64,000 nucleotides of DNA, taken from NCBI RefSeq assembly GCF_900157385.1, contig NZ_LT717700.1, forward strand, positions 434,001 through 498,000, in the 5' to 3' direction. The translations under genes were made by a program, and so were the position numbers. The notes beneath the pieces were generated by a model. That model was not told the origin of the DNA and searched no databases. It saw only the letters and a program-made list of their open reading frames with translations. Shown piece after piece: positions 35,600 through 46,116 of the stretch. Numbering within the stretch: position 1 is the stretch's first letter; every line of letters begins with the position of its first letter. This DNA is from Mycobacterium terramassiliense. GTDB lineage: Bacteria > Actinomycetota > Actinomycetes > Mycobacteriales > Mycobacteriaceae.

Positions 35600-36809
35600 G
35601 CGGATCCCATCCGTCCGTCCACTGCCCGTGTGACAACCAGTGTGCCGCCAACTCGGCGCGCTCACGCAGCCTGGGGAGTTCCGCCGGGTCGGCACCCAGG
35701 AAGTTGACGTGCCCGACCTTGCGTCCGGGCCGTTCGGCCTTGCCATAAAGGTGGACGCGGGCGTCGGGCATCCGCGCGAACAGGTGGTGCAGCCGCTCGT
35801 CGGCGGACATCGCGGGCTGCTCCGCGGCGCCGAGGACGTTGGCCATCACCGTCACCGGCGCGATGGCGTCGGTGTCGCCGAGCGGATAGTCCAGCACCGC
35901 GCGCAGGTGCTGCTCGAACTGGCTGGTGCGCGCGCCGTCCATGGTCCAGTGCCCGGAATTGTGCGGCCGCATCGCGAGCTCGTTGACGAGCAGGCCGCCG
36001 CCCGCCGTCTCGAACAGCTCGACCGCCAGCACACCGACCACGCCCAGCTCGGCGGCCAACCGCAGCGCGAGCCGCTGGGCCGCCGAGGCGACGTCGCCGG
36101 GCAGGTCCGGCGCCGGCGCGATCACCTGCACGCAGATCCCGTCCCGCTGCACCGTCTCCACGACCGGCCACGCGGCGCCCTGCCCGAACGGCGAGCGCGC
36201 CACCAGCGCCGACAGCTCGCGGCGCATGTCCACCTGCTCCTCGGCCATCACCGGCACCCCCTCGGCGAGGAAGCTCTCGGCGATTTCGCGGGCGTGCGAC
36301 GGGTCGCGGGCCATCCGCACCCCGCGCCCGTCGTAACCGCCACGGACCGCTTTGACGACCACGGGGCCGCCCATCGAGCGCGCGAAGGCATCGAGTTCGT
36401 CGACGCTGCGGATCTCGGCATACCGCGGCACGGGCGCGCCGAGGGCCTCCAGGCGCCGCCGCATCACCAGCTTGTCCTGGGCGTGCACCAGGGCCTGCGG
36501 CGGCGGCGCGACGTTGACGCCCTCGGCGACCAGCTTCTCCAGCAGCTCGGCGGGGACGTGCTCGTGGTCGAACGTGAGCACGTCGGCCCCGGCGGCGACC
36601 CGGCGCAGGTCCTCGAGATCGGTGTGCGAACCGATCACCACGTCGGGGGTGACCTGCGCGGCCGATTCGTCGGGGGCGGTGGCCAGCACCCGCAGCGTCT
36701 GGCCCAGCGCGATCGCGGCCTGGTGGGTCATCCGCGCCAGCTGCCCGCCGCCGACCATCGCCACGGAAGGGGTTCGGGAAGGACGGCGTCTGCTCGGCAC
36801 GGCCATCAT
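35592..36809 (-). CDS. purK: N5-carboxyaminoimidazole ribonucleotide synthase
   Basis: ATP-grasp enzyme making N5-CAIR from AIR and bicarbonate, the substrate of PurE. 405 residues. N-terminal [17 protein letters not shown], the ATP-grasp strand [18 protein letters not shown], the metal-binding [16 protein letters not shown] and GHVNFLG near the end are present. Two adjacent ATG codons (36809, 36806) can serve as start. Divergent from the gtrA-like gene over 108 bp. Confidence 0.95.
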   Translation of the reverse strand: MMAVPSRRRPSRTPSVAMVGGGQLARMTHQAAIALGQTLRVLATAPDESAAQVTPDVVIGSHTDLEDLRRVAAGADVLTFDHEHVPAELLEKLVAEGVNVAPPPQALVHAQDKLVMRRRLEALGAPVPRYAEIRSVDELDAFARSMGGPVVVKAVRGGYDGRGVRMARDPSHAREIAESFLAEGVPVMAEEQVDMRRELSALVARSPFGQGAAWPVVETVQRDGICVQVIAPAPDLPGDVASAAQRLALRLAAELGVVGVLAVELFETAGGGLLVNELAMRPHNSGHWTMDGARTSQFEQHLRAVLDYPLGDTDAIAPVTVMANVLGAAEQPAMSADERLHHLFARMPDARVHLYGKAERPGRKVGHVNFLGADPAELPRLRERAELAAHWLSHGQWTDGWDPHG

Positions 36810-36917
36810 CGTGTCACGGCCCGCGGTGTCGGCTTAAGGCGTGGTGACCGGCCGGTAAGCCCGATCGTTAGGTAACATTTTGCGTCGATTTCGAGTCCGT
36901 CCGTACACTGACGTGTT

Positions 36918-37577
36918 GTGTCCTTCGCCGATGCCGCAATCTCGCGCTTGCCCGAGGCCTTTCAGCCGTATTTGCTGCGCCATCACGAGCTGATCAAATT
37001 CGCGATCGTCGGCGGCACCACGTTCATCATCGACTCGGCGATTTTCTACACGCTGAAGCTGACGGTTCTCGAGCCCAAGCCGGTCACCGCCAAGGTCATC
37101 GCGGGCATCGTCGCGGTGATCGCGTCCTACGTCCTGAACCGGGAGTGGAGCTTCCGCGACCGCGGCGGCCGCGAGCGCCACCACGAGGCGCTGCTGTTCT
37201 TCGCGTTCAGCGGCGTGGGCGTGCTGCTTTCCATGGCGCCGCTGTGGGTCTCGAGCTACGTCCTGCAGCTGCGGGTGCCGACGGTGTCGCTGACCGTGGA
37301 GAACATCGCGGACTTCATCTCGGCCTACATCATCGGCAACCTGCTGCAGATGGCGTTCCGCTTCTGGGCGTTCCGGCGCTGGGTGTTCCCCGATGAATTC
37401 GCCCGCAACCCCGACAAGGCGCTGGAATCCGCGCTGACCGCCGGGGGTTTCGCGGAGGTGCTCGAGGACGAGCTCGAGGTCGGGAACGTGACGCTGCTGC
37501 GGTCGTGGCGGAAAAGGGCGAGCCGGTTCGGTCAGCTCGGCGACTCCTCAGAACCCAGGGTGTCGAAAACCTCGTGA
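36918..37577 (+). CDS. GtrA-like small polytopic membrane protein
   Basis: 219 residues with four hydrophobic helices, equivalent to Rv3277. FAIVGGTTFIIDSAIFYTL and ASYVLNREWSFRD are typical of GtrA-type proteins, which are thought to move polyprenyl-linked sugars or support cell-wall glycosyltransferases. A soluble C-terminal tail of about 55 residues follows. GTG 36918 start. The last 46 bp overlap the convergent PH-domain gene. Confidence 0.85.
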   Translation: MSFADAAISRLPEAFQPYLLRHHELIKFAIVGGTTFIIDSAIFYTLKLTVLEPKPVTAKVIAGIVAVIASYVLNREWSFRDRGGRERHHEALLFFAFSGVGVLLSMAPLWVSSYVLQLRVPTVSLTVENIADFISAYIIGNLLQMAFRFWAFRRWVFPDEFARNPDKALESALTAGGFAEVLEDELEVGNVTLLRSWRKRASRFGQLGDSSEPRVSKTS

Positions 37578-38050
37578 TATAGCAGCGAGTGCACCTCGCG
37601 CAGCCGCGGAATGTCGTAGAACTCCAACGGATCCTGTGACGCCGACTCGATGATCAGCGTGCCGGTGCGAAACATCCGCTCGGTGAGCTTGTCCCGGAAT
37701 TCCACGCTGTTGATCCGCGCCAACGGGATGTCGATGCCGCTGCGGGTCAGCACCCCGTGCCGGAACATCACGCGCCGGCTGGTGACGACGAAATGCGTTG
37801 TCAGCCAATCCAGGAACGGCCACAGCGTCAGCCAGCCGACGATCACCAGCCAGATCCCCCAGATGACCCCGTAGATGATGTTCTTGGCGAGCTGCTCCCA
37901 GTGCGTCGAGTTGAGATAGCCGGATCCGAACGCGGCCAGCGCCGTCGCCAGCACCAGGACCACGACGGGGGTGATCAGGCGCTTCCAGTGCGGGTGGCGG
38001 TGCAGGACGACCTGCTCGCCGGCGGCCAGGGCGTTGTCCGGATAGCTCAC
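37532..38050 (-). CDS. PH-domain (bPH2-type) membrane protein
   Basis: 172 residues, the length of Rv3278c. Two transmembrane helices near residues 25-75 (ITPVVVLVLATALAAFGSG; GIWLVIVGWLTLWPFL) are followed by a bacterial PH domain, VVTSRRVMFRHGVLTRSG, IPLARINSVEFRD, GTLIIESAS. Function unknown. GTG 38050 gives VSYPDNALAAGEQVVLHRHP, the conserved start; an ATG farther upstream extends into the birA gap. Tail-to-tail overlap of 46 bp with the GtrA-like gene. Confidence 0.83.
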   Translation of the reverse strand: MSYPDNALAAGEQVVLHRHPHWKRLITPVVVLVLATALAAFGSGYLNSTHWEQLAKNIIYGVIWGIWLVIVGWLTLWPFLDWLTTHFVVTSRRVMFRHGVLTRSGIDIPLARINSVEFRDKLTERMFRTGTLIIESASQDPLEFYDIPRLREVHSLLYHEVFDTLGSEESPS

Positions 38051-38069
38051 GTGAGCGAAGCTACCGCCG

Positions 38070-38873
38070 CTAGCGCAGATGCACCACGTCACCGGCCGAA
38101 ACGACGACCGTTTGGCCCCCGGCCTCGAGACACAGCCTGCCCTGGTCGTCGACGGCGGTCGCGGTGCCGACGACCTCCTTGCCGCCGGGCAGCTGGGCGC
38201 GCACGGCGTGGCCGATGGTCAGGCTGCGGGCCCGGTAGTCGGCCGCCAGCGCCCAGTCGGCGCCGCGCGCGGCCCGCCAGCCCACGATCCGCCTGCCGAG
38301 TTCGGTCAGCACCGCGCACACCAGCCGGTGGCGGTCGGGCGCGGTGACGCCGAGGTCGAAAAGCGACGTCGCCCCGGGGCCGTCGATTTCGTCGGGGGCC
38401 TGAGTCACGTTGAGCCCCAAGCCAATTACCACGACCGGCCGCGCGACCTCGGCGAGGATGCCCGCCAGCTTCCCCCCGTCCGCCAAGACGTCGTTGGGCC
38501 ACTTGAGGCCCGCCAGCACCCCGGTCACCTGCCGGATGGCGTCGACGATCGCCACGCCCGTGGCCAGCGACAGCCAGCCCCACCCCTCGGTGGGCACGTC
38601 GACGATGCTGACGCCCATCGACATCGTGATCTGGGCTCGCGGGGTGGCCGACCAGCCGCGGCCGTGCCGCCCGCGTCCGGCCGTCTGGTGCTCGGCGATC
38701 AGCACCGCCCCGGCGACGTCGGTCCCGGCGGCCGCGCGCGCCAGCAGGTCGGCGTTCGTGGATCCGGTCCGCTCCACGACGTCGAGCTGCCGCCAGCCCA
38801 GGCCGGTCCCGATCAGCTCGGCGCGCAGCGCGGCCTGATCCAACGGTTGCCGAAGCGAATCGCGATCCGTCAC
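38070..38873 (-). CDS. birA: Biotin--[acetyl-CoA-carboxylase] ligase
   Basis: Attaches biotin to carrier domains such as that of AccA3 encoded downstream. 267 residues, monofunctional: there is no N-terminal DNA-binding domain, as is usual in mycobacteria. Biotin/ATP site motifs [32 protein letters not shown] and [11 protein letters not shown] are intact. GTG 38873 start, 51 bp from the divergent accD5. Confidence 0.95.
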   Translation of the reverse strand: MTDRDSLRQPLDQAALRAELIGTGLGWRQLDVVERTGSTNADLLARAAAGTDVAGAVLIAEHQTAGRGRHGRGWSATPRAQITMSMGVSIVDVPTEGWGWLSLATGVAIVDAIRQVTGVLAGLKWPNDVLADGGKLAGILAEVARPVVVIGLGLNVTQAPDEIDGPGATSLFDLGVTAPDRHRLVCAVLTELGRRIVGWRAARGADWALAADYRARSLTIGHAVRAQLPGGKEVVGTATAVDDQGRLCLEAGGQTVVVSAGDVVHLR

Positions 38874-38924
38874 TCCACCCAGCCTAAAACTGCGGCGTCG
38901 GGCCTGCCGATACCATCGAGTCCC

Positions 38925-40565
38925 ATGACAAGCACTACCGACCACACCGCCGAGCCCGCCGCCGAGCACACCATCGACATCCACACCACCGCGGGCAAGC
39001 TGGCCGAGCTGCACAAGCGGCGCGAAGAGTCGCTGCACCCGGTGGGCGAAGAGGCCGTCGAGAAGGTGCACGCCAAGGGCAAGCTGACCGCCCGCGAGCG
39101 CATCTACGCCCTGCTGGACGAGGACTCCTTCGTCGAGCTCGACGCGCTGGCCCGGCACCGCAGCAGCAACTTCGGCCTGGAGGCCAACCGCCCGCTCGGT
39201 GACGGCGTGGTCACCGGGTACGGCACCATCGACGGCCGCGACGTGTGCATCTTCAGCCAGGACGCCACGGTGTTCGGCGGCAGCCTGGGCGAGGTCTACG
39301 GCGAGAAGATCGTCAAGGTCCAGGAGCTGGCCCTCAAGACCGGCCGCCCGCTGATCGGCATCAACGACGGCGCCGGCGCGCGGATCCAGGAGGGCGTCGT
39401 CTCGCTGGGCCTGTACAGCCGGATCTTCCGCAACAACATCATCGCGTCCGGGGTCATCCCGCAGATCTCGCTGATCATGGGCGCCGCCGCGGGCGGGCAC
39501 GTCTACTCGCCCGCGCTGACCGACTTCGTGGTCATGGTCGACCAGACCAGCCAGATGTTCATCACCGGGCCCGACGTCATCAAGACGGTCACCGGCGAGG
39601 ACGTCACCATGGAGGAGCTCGGCGGCGCCCACACGCACATGGCCAAGTCGGGCACCCTGCACTACGTCGCGTCCGGCGAGCAGGACGCCTTCGACTGGGT
39701 GCGCGATTTGCTGAGCTACCTGCCGCCCAACAACGCCACCGACCCGCCGCGCTACGCCGTGCCCGCCCCCGACGGCGCCATCGAAGAGAACCTCACCGAC
39801 GAGGACCTCGAGCTGGACACGCTGATCCCGGACTCCCCCAACCAGCCCTACGACATGCACGAGGTGATCACCCGGATCCTCGACGACGACGAGTTCCTGG
39901 AGATCCAGGGCGGTTACGCGCAGAACATCGTCGTCGGGTTCGGCCGCATCGAGGGCCGGCCGGTCGGGATCGTGGCCAACCAGCCCACGCAGTTCGCCGG
40001 CTGCCTGGACATCAACGCCTCGGAGAAGGCGGCCCGCTTCGTGCGGACCTGCGACTGCTTCAACATCCCGATCATCATGCTGGTGGACGTCCCGGGCTTC
40101 CTGCCGGGCACCGGCCAGGAATACAACGGCATCATCCGCCGCGGCGCCAAGCTGCTGTTCGCCTACGGCGAGGCCACGGTGCCCAAGATCACCGTCATCA
40201 CCCGCAAGGCCTACGGCGGCGCCTACTGCGTGATGGGCTCCAAGGACATGGGCTGCGACGTCAACCTGGCCTGGCCGAGCGCCCAGATCGCCGTGATGGG
40301 CGCCTCGGGCGCGGTGGGCTTCGTCTACCGCAAGCAGCTGGCCGAGGCCGCCCGCAACGGCGAGGACGTCGACACGCTGCGGCTGCGGTTGCAGCAGGAG
40401 TACGAGGACACCCTGGTCAACCCCTACGTCGCGGCCGAGCGCGGCTACGTCGACGCGGTGATCCCGCCGTCGTACACCCGCGGGTACATCGGCACGGCGC
40501 TGCGCCTGCTGGAACGCAAGATCGCCCACCTGCCGCCCAAGAAGCACGGGAACATTCCGCTATGA
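38925..40565 (+). CDS. accD5: Acyl-CoA carboxylase beta chain AccD5
   Basis: Carboxyltransferase subunit that transfers CO2 from carboxybiotin on AccA3 to propionyl- or acetyl-CoA, giving methylmalonyl-CoA for branched and mycolic lipids. 546 residues. The two crotonase-like halves are visible, each with an oxyanion glycine pair ([32 protein letters not shown]), plus GARIQEGV and [16 protein letters not shown] 38925 gives [15 protein letters not shown]. Its stop overlaps accE5 (ATGA). Confidence 0.96.
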   Translation: MTSTTDHTAEPAAEHTIDIHTTAGKLAELHKRREESLHPVGEEAVEKVHAKGKLTARERIYALLDEDSFVELDALARHRSSNFGLEANRPLGDGVVTGYGTIDGRDVCIFSQDATVFGGSLGEVYGEKIVKVQELALKTGRPLIGINDGAGARIQEGVVSLGLYSRIFRNNIIASGVIPQISLIMGAAAGGHVYSPALTDFVVMVDQTSQMFITGPDVIKTVTGEDVTMEELGGAHTHMAKSGTLHYVASGEQDAFDWVRDLLSYLPPNNATDPPRYAVPAPDGAIEENLTDEDLELDTLIPDSPNQPYDMHEVITRILDDDEFLEIQGGYAQNIVVGFGRIEGRPVGIVANQPTQFAGCLDINASEKAARFVRTCDCFNIPIIMLVDVPGFLPGTGQEYNGIIRRGAKLLFAYGEATVPKITVITRKAYGGAYCVMGSKDMGCDVNLAWPSAQIAVMGASGAVGFVYRKQLAEAARNGEDVDTLRLRLQQEYEDTLVNPYVAAERGYVDAVIPPSYTRGYIGTALRLLERKIAHLPPKKHGNIPL

Positions 40566-40801
40566 CAGACGACACCTCGCACCCCCACGCGCACGAGCCG
40601 CACATCCAGGTCCTCAAGGGCAAGCCGACCGACGAGGAGCTGGCCGCGCTGGTCGCCGTGCTGGGCGGCGTCGGCGGCGGCGTCCCCGAGCCCGCCGAGC
40701 CGGAGCGCACCCGCTGGGGGCTCCCCGTCGACCGGCTGCGGTATGCGATGTCCAACTACCAGCGCCTCACCATGCAGCAGATGACGCACATGAAGCTGTG
40801 A
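40562..40801 (+). CDS. accE5: Acyl-CoA carboxylase epsilon chain AccE5, short form
   Basis: 79-residue subunit that stabilises and stimulates the AccA3-AccD5 complex. The conserved C-terminal core [21 protein letters not shown] and [17 protein letters not shown] is present. The M. tuberculosis protein (Rv3281) is about 177 residues with a long N-terminal extension; here the start is fixed by the ATGA overlap with accD5, leaving only a short acidic/His leader ([13 protein letters not shown]). It overlaps maf by 4 bp. Confidence 0.9.
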   Translation: MTDDTSHPHAHEPHIQVLKGKPTDEELAALVAVLGGVGGGVPEPAEPERTRWGLPVDRLRYAMSNYQRLTMQQMTHMKL

Positions 40802-41451
40802 CCCGCCTGGTGCTGGGGTCAGCCTCTTCGGGTCGCCTGAAGGTGCTGCGCCAGGCCGGCGTCGATCCGCTGGTCGTGGTGTCCGGCGTCGACGAGGATG
40901 CGATCACCGCGAGTCTGGGACCGGGCGCCTCGCCCGCCGAGGTGGTGTGCGCCCTGGCGGCCGCCAAGGCCGAGCGGGTGACCGGCGACCTGGACGCCGC
41001 CGTCGCGGCGGATTGCGTTGTGCTCGGCTGTGATTCGATGCTCTCGGTCGACGAGCGGCTGTGCGGCAAGCCCGGCTCGGCCGAGGCCGCCTTACGCCAG
41101 TGGCGCCTGATGGGCGGCCGGTCCGGGCGGTTGCACACCGGGCACTGCCTGCTGCGGCTGAGCGACGGCACCATCACCGGCCGCGAGGTCGAATCCGCTT
41201 GCACCACGGTGCATTTCGCGTCTCCGACCGAGGCGGACCTGCGGGCCTACGTCGCGGCCGGCGAGCCGCTGGGCGTGGCGGGCGGATTCACCCTGGACGG
41301 GCTGGGCGGCTGGTTCGTCGACGGGATCGACGGGGACCCGTCGAACGTGATCGGCGTGAGCCTGCCGCTGCTGCGCGCACTGCTGGGCCGGGTGGGCGTG
41401 TCGGTGGCCGCGCTGTGGGCGGCCGGGCCCTCCCATCTCCGCGAGACATAA
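40798..41451 (+). CDS. Maf-like nucleotide pyrophosphatase
   Basis: Maf-family house-cleaning nucleotide pyrophosphatase, 217 residues, equivalent to Rv3282. [18 protein letters not shown] (the SxxSxxR nucleotide loop) and [21 protein letters not shown] (catalytic Asp) are present; [25 protein letters not shown] is the C-terminal signature. It probably hydrolyses modified or non-canonical NTPs. GTG 40798 overlaps the accE5 stop. Confidence 0.92.
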   Translation: MTRLVLGSASSGRLKVLRQAGVDPLVVVSGVDEDAITASLGPGASPAEVVCALAAAKAERVTGDLDAAVAADCVVLGCDSMLSVDERLCGKPGSAEAALRQWRLMGGRSGRLHTGHCLLRLSDGTITGREVESACTTVHFASPTEADLRAYVAAGEPLGVAGGFTLDGLGGWFVDGIDGDPSNVIGVSLPLLRALLGRVGVSVAALWAAGPSHLRET

Positions 41452-41536
41452 TCCATTGCGACGCGCCGCGGCGTGTCGTCGCAAACGTTTATGTGTCGCT
41501 GCATGGGCTTTCGGCGCCAGCGGTAGGCTCGGAGAC

Positions 41537-42430
41537 GTGTCATTACCCGCCGATCCACACCCCTCCCTGACGGAATACGCCCACCCCGAACGGCTCGTCA
41601 CGGCCGACTGGCTGTCGGCCAACATGGGCGCCCCCGGCCTGGTGATCGTCGAGTCCGACGAGGACGTGTTGCTCTACGACGTCGGCCACATCCCCGGCGC
41701 GGTCAAGATCGACTGGCACACCGACCTCAACGACCCGAGGGTCCGCGACTACATCGACGGCGAGCAGTTCGCGGAATTGATGGACCGCAAGGGCATCGCC
41801 CGCGACGACACCGTGGTGATCTACGGCGACAAGAGCAACTGGTGGGCGGCCTACGCGCTGTGGGTCTTCACGCTGTTCGGCCACCCCGACGTCCGCCTCC
41901 TCAACGGCGGGCGCGACCTGTGGCTGGCCGAGCGCCGCGAGACCACCCTGGACGTCCCGACCAGGACGTCGACCGGCTACCCCGTGGTGCAGCGCAACGA
42001 CGAGCCCATCCGCGCCTACAAGGACGACGTGCTGGCCATCCTGGGCAGCGAGCCGCTGATCGACGTGCGCTCGCCCGACGAGTACACGGGCAAGCGCACC
42101 CACATGCCCGAGTACCCCGAGGAGGGCGTGCTGCGCGGCGGGCACATCCCCACCGCCCGGTCGATCCCGTGGGCCAAGGCCGTCGACGAGAGCGGCCGGT
42201 TCCGCAGCCGCGCGGAGCTCGAAGAGCTCTACGGCTTCCTGCAGCCGGACGACAGGACCGTCGTCTATTGCCGCATCGGCGAGCGTTCCAGCCACACCTG
42301 GTTCGTGCTCACGCATCTGCTGGGCAAGCCCGGGGTCCGCAACTACGACGGATCGTGGACCGAGTGGGGCAACACGGTGCGCGTGCCGATCGTCGCGGGC
42401 CCCGAACCGGGGGCCGTGCCGGTCCCATGA
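41537..42430 (+). CDS. sseA: Thiosulfate sulfurtransferase SseA
   Basis: Two-domain rhodanese, 297 residues, same length as Rv3283. The first, inactive domain covers residues 1-135 ([19 protein letters not shown]); the second has the active-site loop [14 protein letters not shown], with Cys as sulfur acceptor. It moves sulfane sulfur from thiosulfate or a related donor. GTG 41537 is preceded by GGAG; further upstream in-frame codons have no support. The next gene overlaps by 4 bp and is SufE-like, which suggests a sulfur-relay pair. Confidence 0.94.
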   Translation: MSLPADPHPSLTEYAHPERLVTADWLSANMGAPGLVIVESDEDVLLYDVGHIPGAVKIDWHTDLNDPRVRDYIDGEQFAELMDRKGIARDDTVVIYGDKSNWWAAYALWVFTLFGHPDVRLLNGGRDLWLAERRETTLDVPTRTSTGYPVVQRNDEPIRAYKDDVLAILGSEPLIDVRSPDEYTGKRTHMPEYPEEGVLRGGHIPTARSIPWAKAVDESGRFRSRAELEELYGFLQPDDRTVVYCRIGERSSHTWFVLTHLLGKPGVRNYDGSWTEWGNTVRVPIVAGPEPGAVPVP

Positions 42431-42846
42431 GCATGCCCGCGCCCCTGGCCGAGGTGGTGTCCGACTTCGCCGAGGTCCAGGGCCAGGACAAGCTGCGGCT
42501 GCTGCTGGAGTTCGCCAACGAGCTGCCCGCGCTGCCCCCGGAGTTGGCGGAGGCCGCGATGGAGCCGGTGCCCGAATGCCAGTCGCCGCTGTTCCTGCAC
42601 GTCGACGCCAGCGACCCGGACCGGGTGCGGCTGCACTTCAGCGCGCCCGCCGAGGCGCCGACCACACGGGGGTTCGCGTCGATCCTGGCCGCCGGTCTCG
42701 ACGAACAACCCGCAGCCGACATCCTGGCGGTGCCCGAGGATTTCTACACCGATCTGGGCCTGGCCGCTCTGATCAGCCCGCTGCGGCTGCGCGGCATGTC
42801 AGCGATGCTGGCCCGGATCAAGCGCCGCCTGCGCGAGGCGGCCTGA
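42427..42846 (+). CDS. SufE family cysteine-desulfuration protein
   Basis: 139 residues, equivalent to Rv3284. SufE proteins accept sulfur on a conserved Cys from a cysteine desulfurase; here [11 protein letters not shown] contains that Cys, and [17 protein letters not shown] and [16 protein letters not shown] are family regions. ATG 42427 overlaps the sseA stop; ATG 42433 is an alternative. Coupling to sseA suggests the donor may be the rhodanese instead of, or in addition to, a desulfurase. Confidence 0.9.
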   Translation: MSMPAPLAEVVSDFAEVQGQDKLRLLLEFANELPALPPELAEAAMEPVPECQSPLFLHVDASDPDRVRLHFSAPAEAPTTRGFASILAAGLDEQPAADILAVPEDFYTDLGLAALISPLRLRGMSAMLARIKRRLREAA

Positions 42847-42964
42847 CCACAAACGGATTGGAGACCGGGTTTCAGGGCGCACGGCGCGCCGCATAAACTT
42901 CCCCGGACAAGACTTGTAAGAAAATCTCTTAGAGACGAAGACGTCCAGCCAAACAGGAGGCGCA
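42847..42964. promoter_or_regulatory. accA3 upstream region
   Basis: 118-bp gap before accA3 with a GGAGG ribosome site immediately before the GTG start and an AT-richer stretch (AAGAAAATCTC) about 40 bp upstream that could include the promoter. A short symmetric element TCTCT, T, AGAGA lies at 42925-42935. No proven regulatory site. Confidence 0.4.
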
Positions 42965-44758
42965 GTGGCCAGTCACGCCAGCTCGAGGATTGCCAAGGTG
43001 CTCGTCGCCAACCGCGGTGAGATCGCCGTCCGGGTGATCCGCGCGGCCCGCGATGCGGGCCTGCCCAGCGTGGCGGTGTATGCCGAGCCCGACGCGGACG
43101 CGCCGCACGTGCGCCTGGCGGACGAGGCGTTCGCCCTCGGCGGCCAGACCTCGGCCGAGTCCTACCTCGACTTCGGCAAGCTGCTCGACGCCGCGGCGAA
43201 GTCCGGCGCCAACGCCGTCCACCCCGGCTACGGCTTCCTGTCCGAGAACGCCGACTTCGCCCAGGCGGTGATCGACGCCGGCCTGATCTGGATCGGGCCG
43301 AGCCCGCAGTCCATCCGCGACCTGGGTGACAAGGTCACCGCGCGCCACATCGCGGCCCGCGCCCAGGCCCCGCTGGTGCCCGGCACGCCCGACCCCGTCA
43401 AGGACGCCGACGAGGTGGTGGCCTTCGCCAAGGAGTACGGCGTGCCCATCGCGATCAAGGCCGCGTTCGGCGGCGGCGGCAAGGGCATGAAGGTCGCCCG
43501 CACCCTCGAGGAAATCCCCGAGCTGTACGAGTCGGCCGTCCGCGAGGCCGTGTCGGCGTTCGGCCGCGGCGAATGCTTCGTGGAGCGCTACCTGGACAAG
43601 CCGCGCCACGTCGAGGCGCAGGTGATCGCCGACCAGCACGGCAACGTCGTCGTCGCCGGCACCCGCGACTGCTCGCTGCAGCGCCGCTTCCAGAAGCTGG
43701 TGGAGGAGGCGCCCGCGCCGTTCCTCACCGACGCCCAGCGCAAGGAGATCCACGAGTCGGCCAAGCGGATCTGCAAGGAGGCCCACTACTACGGCGCCGG
43801 GACCGTCGAATACCTGGTCGGCCAGGACGGGCTGATCTCCTTCCTGGAGGTCAACACCCGCCTGCAGGTCGAGCACCCCGTCACCGAGGAGACCGCGGGC
43901 ATCGACCTGGTGCTGCAGCAGTTCAAGATCGCCAACGGCGAGAAGCTGGACATCACGGAGGACCCGACGCCGCGCGGGCACGCGATCGAGTTCCGGATCA
44001 ACGGCGAGGACGCCGGTCGCGGGTTCCTGCCCGCGCCCGGGCCGGTCAGCAAGTTCCACCCGCCCACCGGCCCCGGCGTGCGGCTGGACTCCGGGGTGGA
44101 GACGGGCTCGGTGATCGGCGGCCAGTTCGACTCGATGCTGGCCAAGCTGATCGTGTACGGCGCCGACCGGCACGAAGCGCTGGCGCGCGCCCGGCGGGCC
44201 CTGGACGAGTTCGAGGTCGAGGGCCTGGCGACGGTGATCCCGTTCCACCGCGCCGTGGTGTCCGACCCGGCGTTCATCGGCGACGACAACGGCTTTTCGG
44301 TGCACACCCGCTGGATCGAGACCGAGTGGGACAACACCGTCGAACCGTTCACGGGCGGCGAACCCCTCGACGAGGAGGACACGAGGCCCCGCCAGAAGGT
44401 GGTCGTCGAGGTGGGCGGCCGCCGGCTCGAGGTGTCGCTGCCCGGTGACCTGGCAATGTCCAACGGCGCCGCGGACCCGGCCGGGGTCATCCGGAAGAAG
44501 CCCAAGCCCCGCAAGCGCGGGTCGCACGCGGGCGCGGCGGCCTCCGGCGACGCGGTGACCGCGCCCATGCAGGGCACCGTGGTCAAGGTCGCCGTCGAGG
44601 AAGGCCAGGAGGTGGCAACCGGCGACCTGGTGGTGGTCCTCGAGGCGATGAAAATGGAAAACCCGGTCACCGCGCACAAGGACGGCACCATCACCGGGCT
44701 CGCGGTGGAGGCCGGCGCGGCCATCACCCAGGGCACGGTCCTCGCCGAGATCAAGTAA
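42965..44758 (+). CDS. accA3: Acetyl/propionyl-CoA carboxylase alpha chain AccA3
   Basis: Biotin carboxylase fused to a biotin carrier, shared by several mycobacterial carboxylase complexes, including the one with AccD5. 597 residues. Biotin carboxylase domain: [18 protein letters not shown], the ATP-grasp [12 protein letters not shown], and [18 protein letters not shown]. The biotin carrier at the C-terminus has [11 protein letters not shown] with the biotinylated Lys at residue 563. GTG 42965 follows GGAGG. Confidence 0.96.
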   Translation: MASHASSRIAKVLVANRGEIAVRVIRAARDAGLPSVAVYAEPDADAPHVRLADEAFALGGQTSAESYLDFGKLLDAAAKSGANAVHPGYGFLSENADFAQAVIDAGLIWIGPSPQSIRDLGDKVTARHIAARAQAPLVPGTPDPVKDADEVVAFAKEYGVPIAIKAAFGGGGKGMKVARTLEEIPELYESAVREAVSAFGRGECFVERYLDKPRHVEAQVIADQHGNVVVAGTRDCSLQRRFQKLVEEAPAPFLTDAQRKEIHESAKRICKEAHYYGAGTVEYLVGQDGLISFLEVNTRLQVEHPVTEETAGIDLVLQQFKIANGEKLDITEDPTPRGHAIEFRINGEDAGRGFLPAPGPVSKFHPPTGPGVRLDSGVETGSVIGGQFDSMLAKLIVYGADRHEALARARRALDEFEVEGLATVIPFHRAVVSDPAFIGDDNGFSVHTRWIETEWDNTVEPFTGGEPLDEEDTRPRQKVVVEVGGRRLEVSLPGDLAMSNGAADPAGVIRKKPKPRKRGSHAGAAASGDAVTAPMQGTVVKVAVEEGQEVATGDLVVVLEAMKMENPVTAHKDGTITGLAVEAGAAITQGTVLAEIK

Positions 44759-44775
44759 CCGTTCGGTCACCAAAC

Positions 44776-44802
44776 GTTGTAGGCCCGCCCCGCCACGGGT
44801 AG
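44776..44802 (+). promoter_or_regulatory. Candidate SigF-type promoter for the STAS gene
   Basis: GTTGT at 44776-44780 and GGGTAG at 44797-44802 are separated by 16 bp. This resembles the mycobacterial SigF consensus (GTTT or GGTTT, 15-17 bp, GGGTA). It lies about 120 bp before the STAS start. If real, SigF would drive expression of an anti-anti-sigma factor that could act on its own inhibitor, a positive loop. The -35 match is partial. Confidence 0.45.
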
Positions 44803-44922
44803 GGTTCAGATGAGGTTGAGTTCACAGCCGCCCGGATGACGTTGGGGGCCGCCGCGCATGCGAACTCCCGGGTCTTGAACCATCACCGACCGCCTGACGT
44901 CATCCACAGCAGGATCCTCCTA

Positions 44923-45357
44923 ATGACGGAGACAAGCATGTCTGTGGCCCAATCTTGGCAACAAAGCCGCACGGCCCAATTCACCGCTCGCTGGAGCGCG
45001 GTGGGCACCGTGATCACCGCCGATGGCGAGCTCGACGCCGCCAACGCCGATCAGCTCGCGGCCTACGTGCAACGCAGCGTCCGGCGTTCGCGGCGCATCA
45101 TCCTGGATCTGCGCGGGCTGGAATTCATTGGCACAGCTGGCTTTTCGGCGATACACCGGATCAATGTCGCGTGCTCGGCGGCCCAGGTGCACTGGGCCAT
45201 GGTGCCCAGCCCGGTGGTGGAGCGGTTGCTGCGCATCTGCGACCCCGACGGCACCCTGCCGGTGACGACGCCCCACGCCGAGCAGCTGTTGAAGCCGACC
45301 CGGGCCGACGGGTCGGGGTCGCGACCGCTACTGCAACTGGTCCCGCAGCCGCGTTAG
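44923..45357 (+). CDS. STAS-domain anti-anti-sigma factor
   Basis: About 144 residues. The STAS fold is clear: VITADGELDAANADQLAAYV, then RRIILDLRGLEFIGTAGFSAIHRI. The phosphorylation site expected in this loop is Thr 71 in IGTAG, in place of the usual Ser. Such proteins, when unphosphorylated, bind RsbW-type kinases and free sigma factors. It lies tail-to-tail with sigF (30-bp overlap). Starts: ATG 44923 or ATG 44938, the latter with GGAG; an earlier in-frame ATG at 44836 is less likely. I recall no such gene here in M. tuberculosis. Confidence 0.88.
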   Translation: MTETSMSVAQSWQQSRTAQFTARWSAVGTVITADGELDAANADQLAAYVQRSVRRSRRIILDLRGLEFIGTAGFSAIHRINVACSAAQVHWAMVPSPVVERLLRICDPDGTLPVTTPHAEQLLKPTRADGSGSRPLLQLVPQPR

Positions 45358-46116
45358 CGACTTGGCCAGCAGCCGGGACACGTGCATCTGGGAGATGCCC
45401 ACCCGCTCGGCGATCTGAGTCTGCGTCATCGATTCAAAGAACCTGAGCACCAACACCATTCGTTCCCGCTCGGGCAGCGCCTCGAGCAAGGGGCGCAACG
45501 CCTCCCGATCCTCGATGCGGTCGAGGCCGGCGTCCACGTCGCCCAGGGTGTCCGCGATGGCACGGGCGTCGTCGTCGTCGCTGCCGCCACCGGTGTCGAT
45601 GGACAACGTGTTGTAGGAGCTGCCCGCCACCAAGCCCTCGACGACCTCGTCGCGTTCCATCCCGAGTTCCACGGCGAGTTCGGTCGCCGTCGGCGCCCGG
45701 CCCAGCCGCTGCGACAGATCGGCGGTGGCGGTGCCCAGCCGCAGATGCAGTTCCTTGAGCCGCCGCGGAACCTTGACCGACCAGCTGTTGTCCCGGAAGT
45801 GCCGGCGGACCTCCCCCATGATGGTGGGCACCGCGAAGGAGACGAAGTCCGATCCGGTCTCGACGTCGAAGCGGACCACGGCGTTGACCAGGCCGACCCG
45901 GGCCACCTGAACCAGGTCGTCGCGGGGTTCGCCCCGGCCCTCGAACCGCCGGGCGATGTGATCGGCCAGCGGCAGGCACCGCTCCACGATCTTGTCGCGC
46001 CGGCGCTGGAATTCCATCGAGTCGGCGGCGACGCCGGCCAGTTCACGGAACATGTCCGGAACGTCGGCGTACTCGTTCGGCCGCGAGACCGAACCGCCTG
46101 CAGCTCGCGCTGTCAC
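45328..46116 (-). CDS. sigF: RNA polymerase sigma factor SigF
   Basis: Stress and stationary-phase group 3 sigma factor, about 262 residues (M. tuberculosis SigF has 261). Region 2 shows DDLVQVARVGLVNAVVRFDVETGSDF-type sequence (quoted in parts: DDLVQVARVGLVNAV), VPTIMGEVRRHFRD, region 3 SVKVPRRLKELHLRL, and region 4 ERERMVLVLRFFESMTQTQI with QMHVSRLLAKSL. GTG 46116 overlaps the rsbW stop (GTGA), so synthesis is coupled to its anti-sigma factor. Equivalent to Rv3286c. Confidence 0.96.
   Translation of the reverse strand: MTARAAGGSVSRPNEYADVPDMFRELAGVAADSMEFQRRRDKIVERCLPLADHIARRFEGRGEPRDDLVQVARVGLVNAVVRFDVETGSDFVSFAVPTIMGEVRRHFRDNSWSVKVPRRLKELHLRLGTATADLSQRLGRAPTATELAVELGMERDEVVEGLVAGSSYNTLSIDTGGGSDDDDARAIADTLGDVDAGLDRIEDREALRPLLEALPERERMVLVLRFFESMTQTQIAERVGISQMHVSRLLAKSLTRLRDQLQ

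Noticed and set aside
38874..40547. Long minus-strand open frame continuing birA through accD5
   Set aside because: Only the first 267 codons from GTG 38873 encode BirA; the rest is the antisense shadow of accD5.
42925..42935. Symmetric TCTCT-T-AGAGA before accA3
   Set aside because: Five-base arms around one base are expected by chance; kept only as a note in the upstream-region entry.
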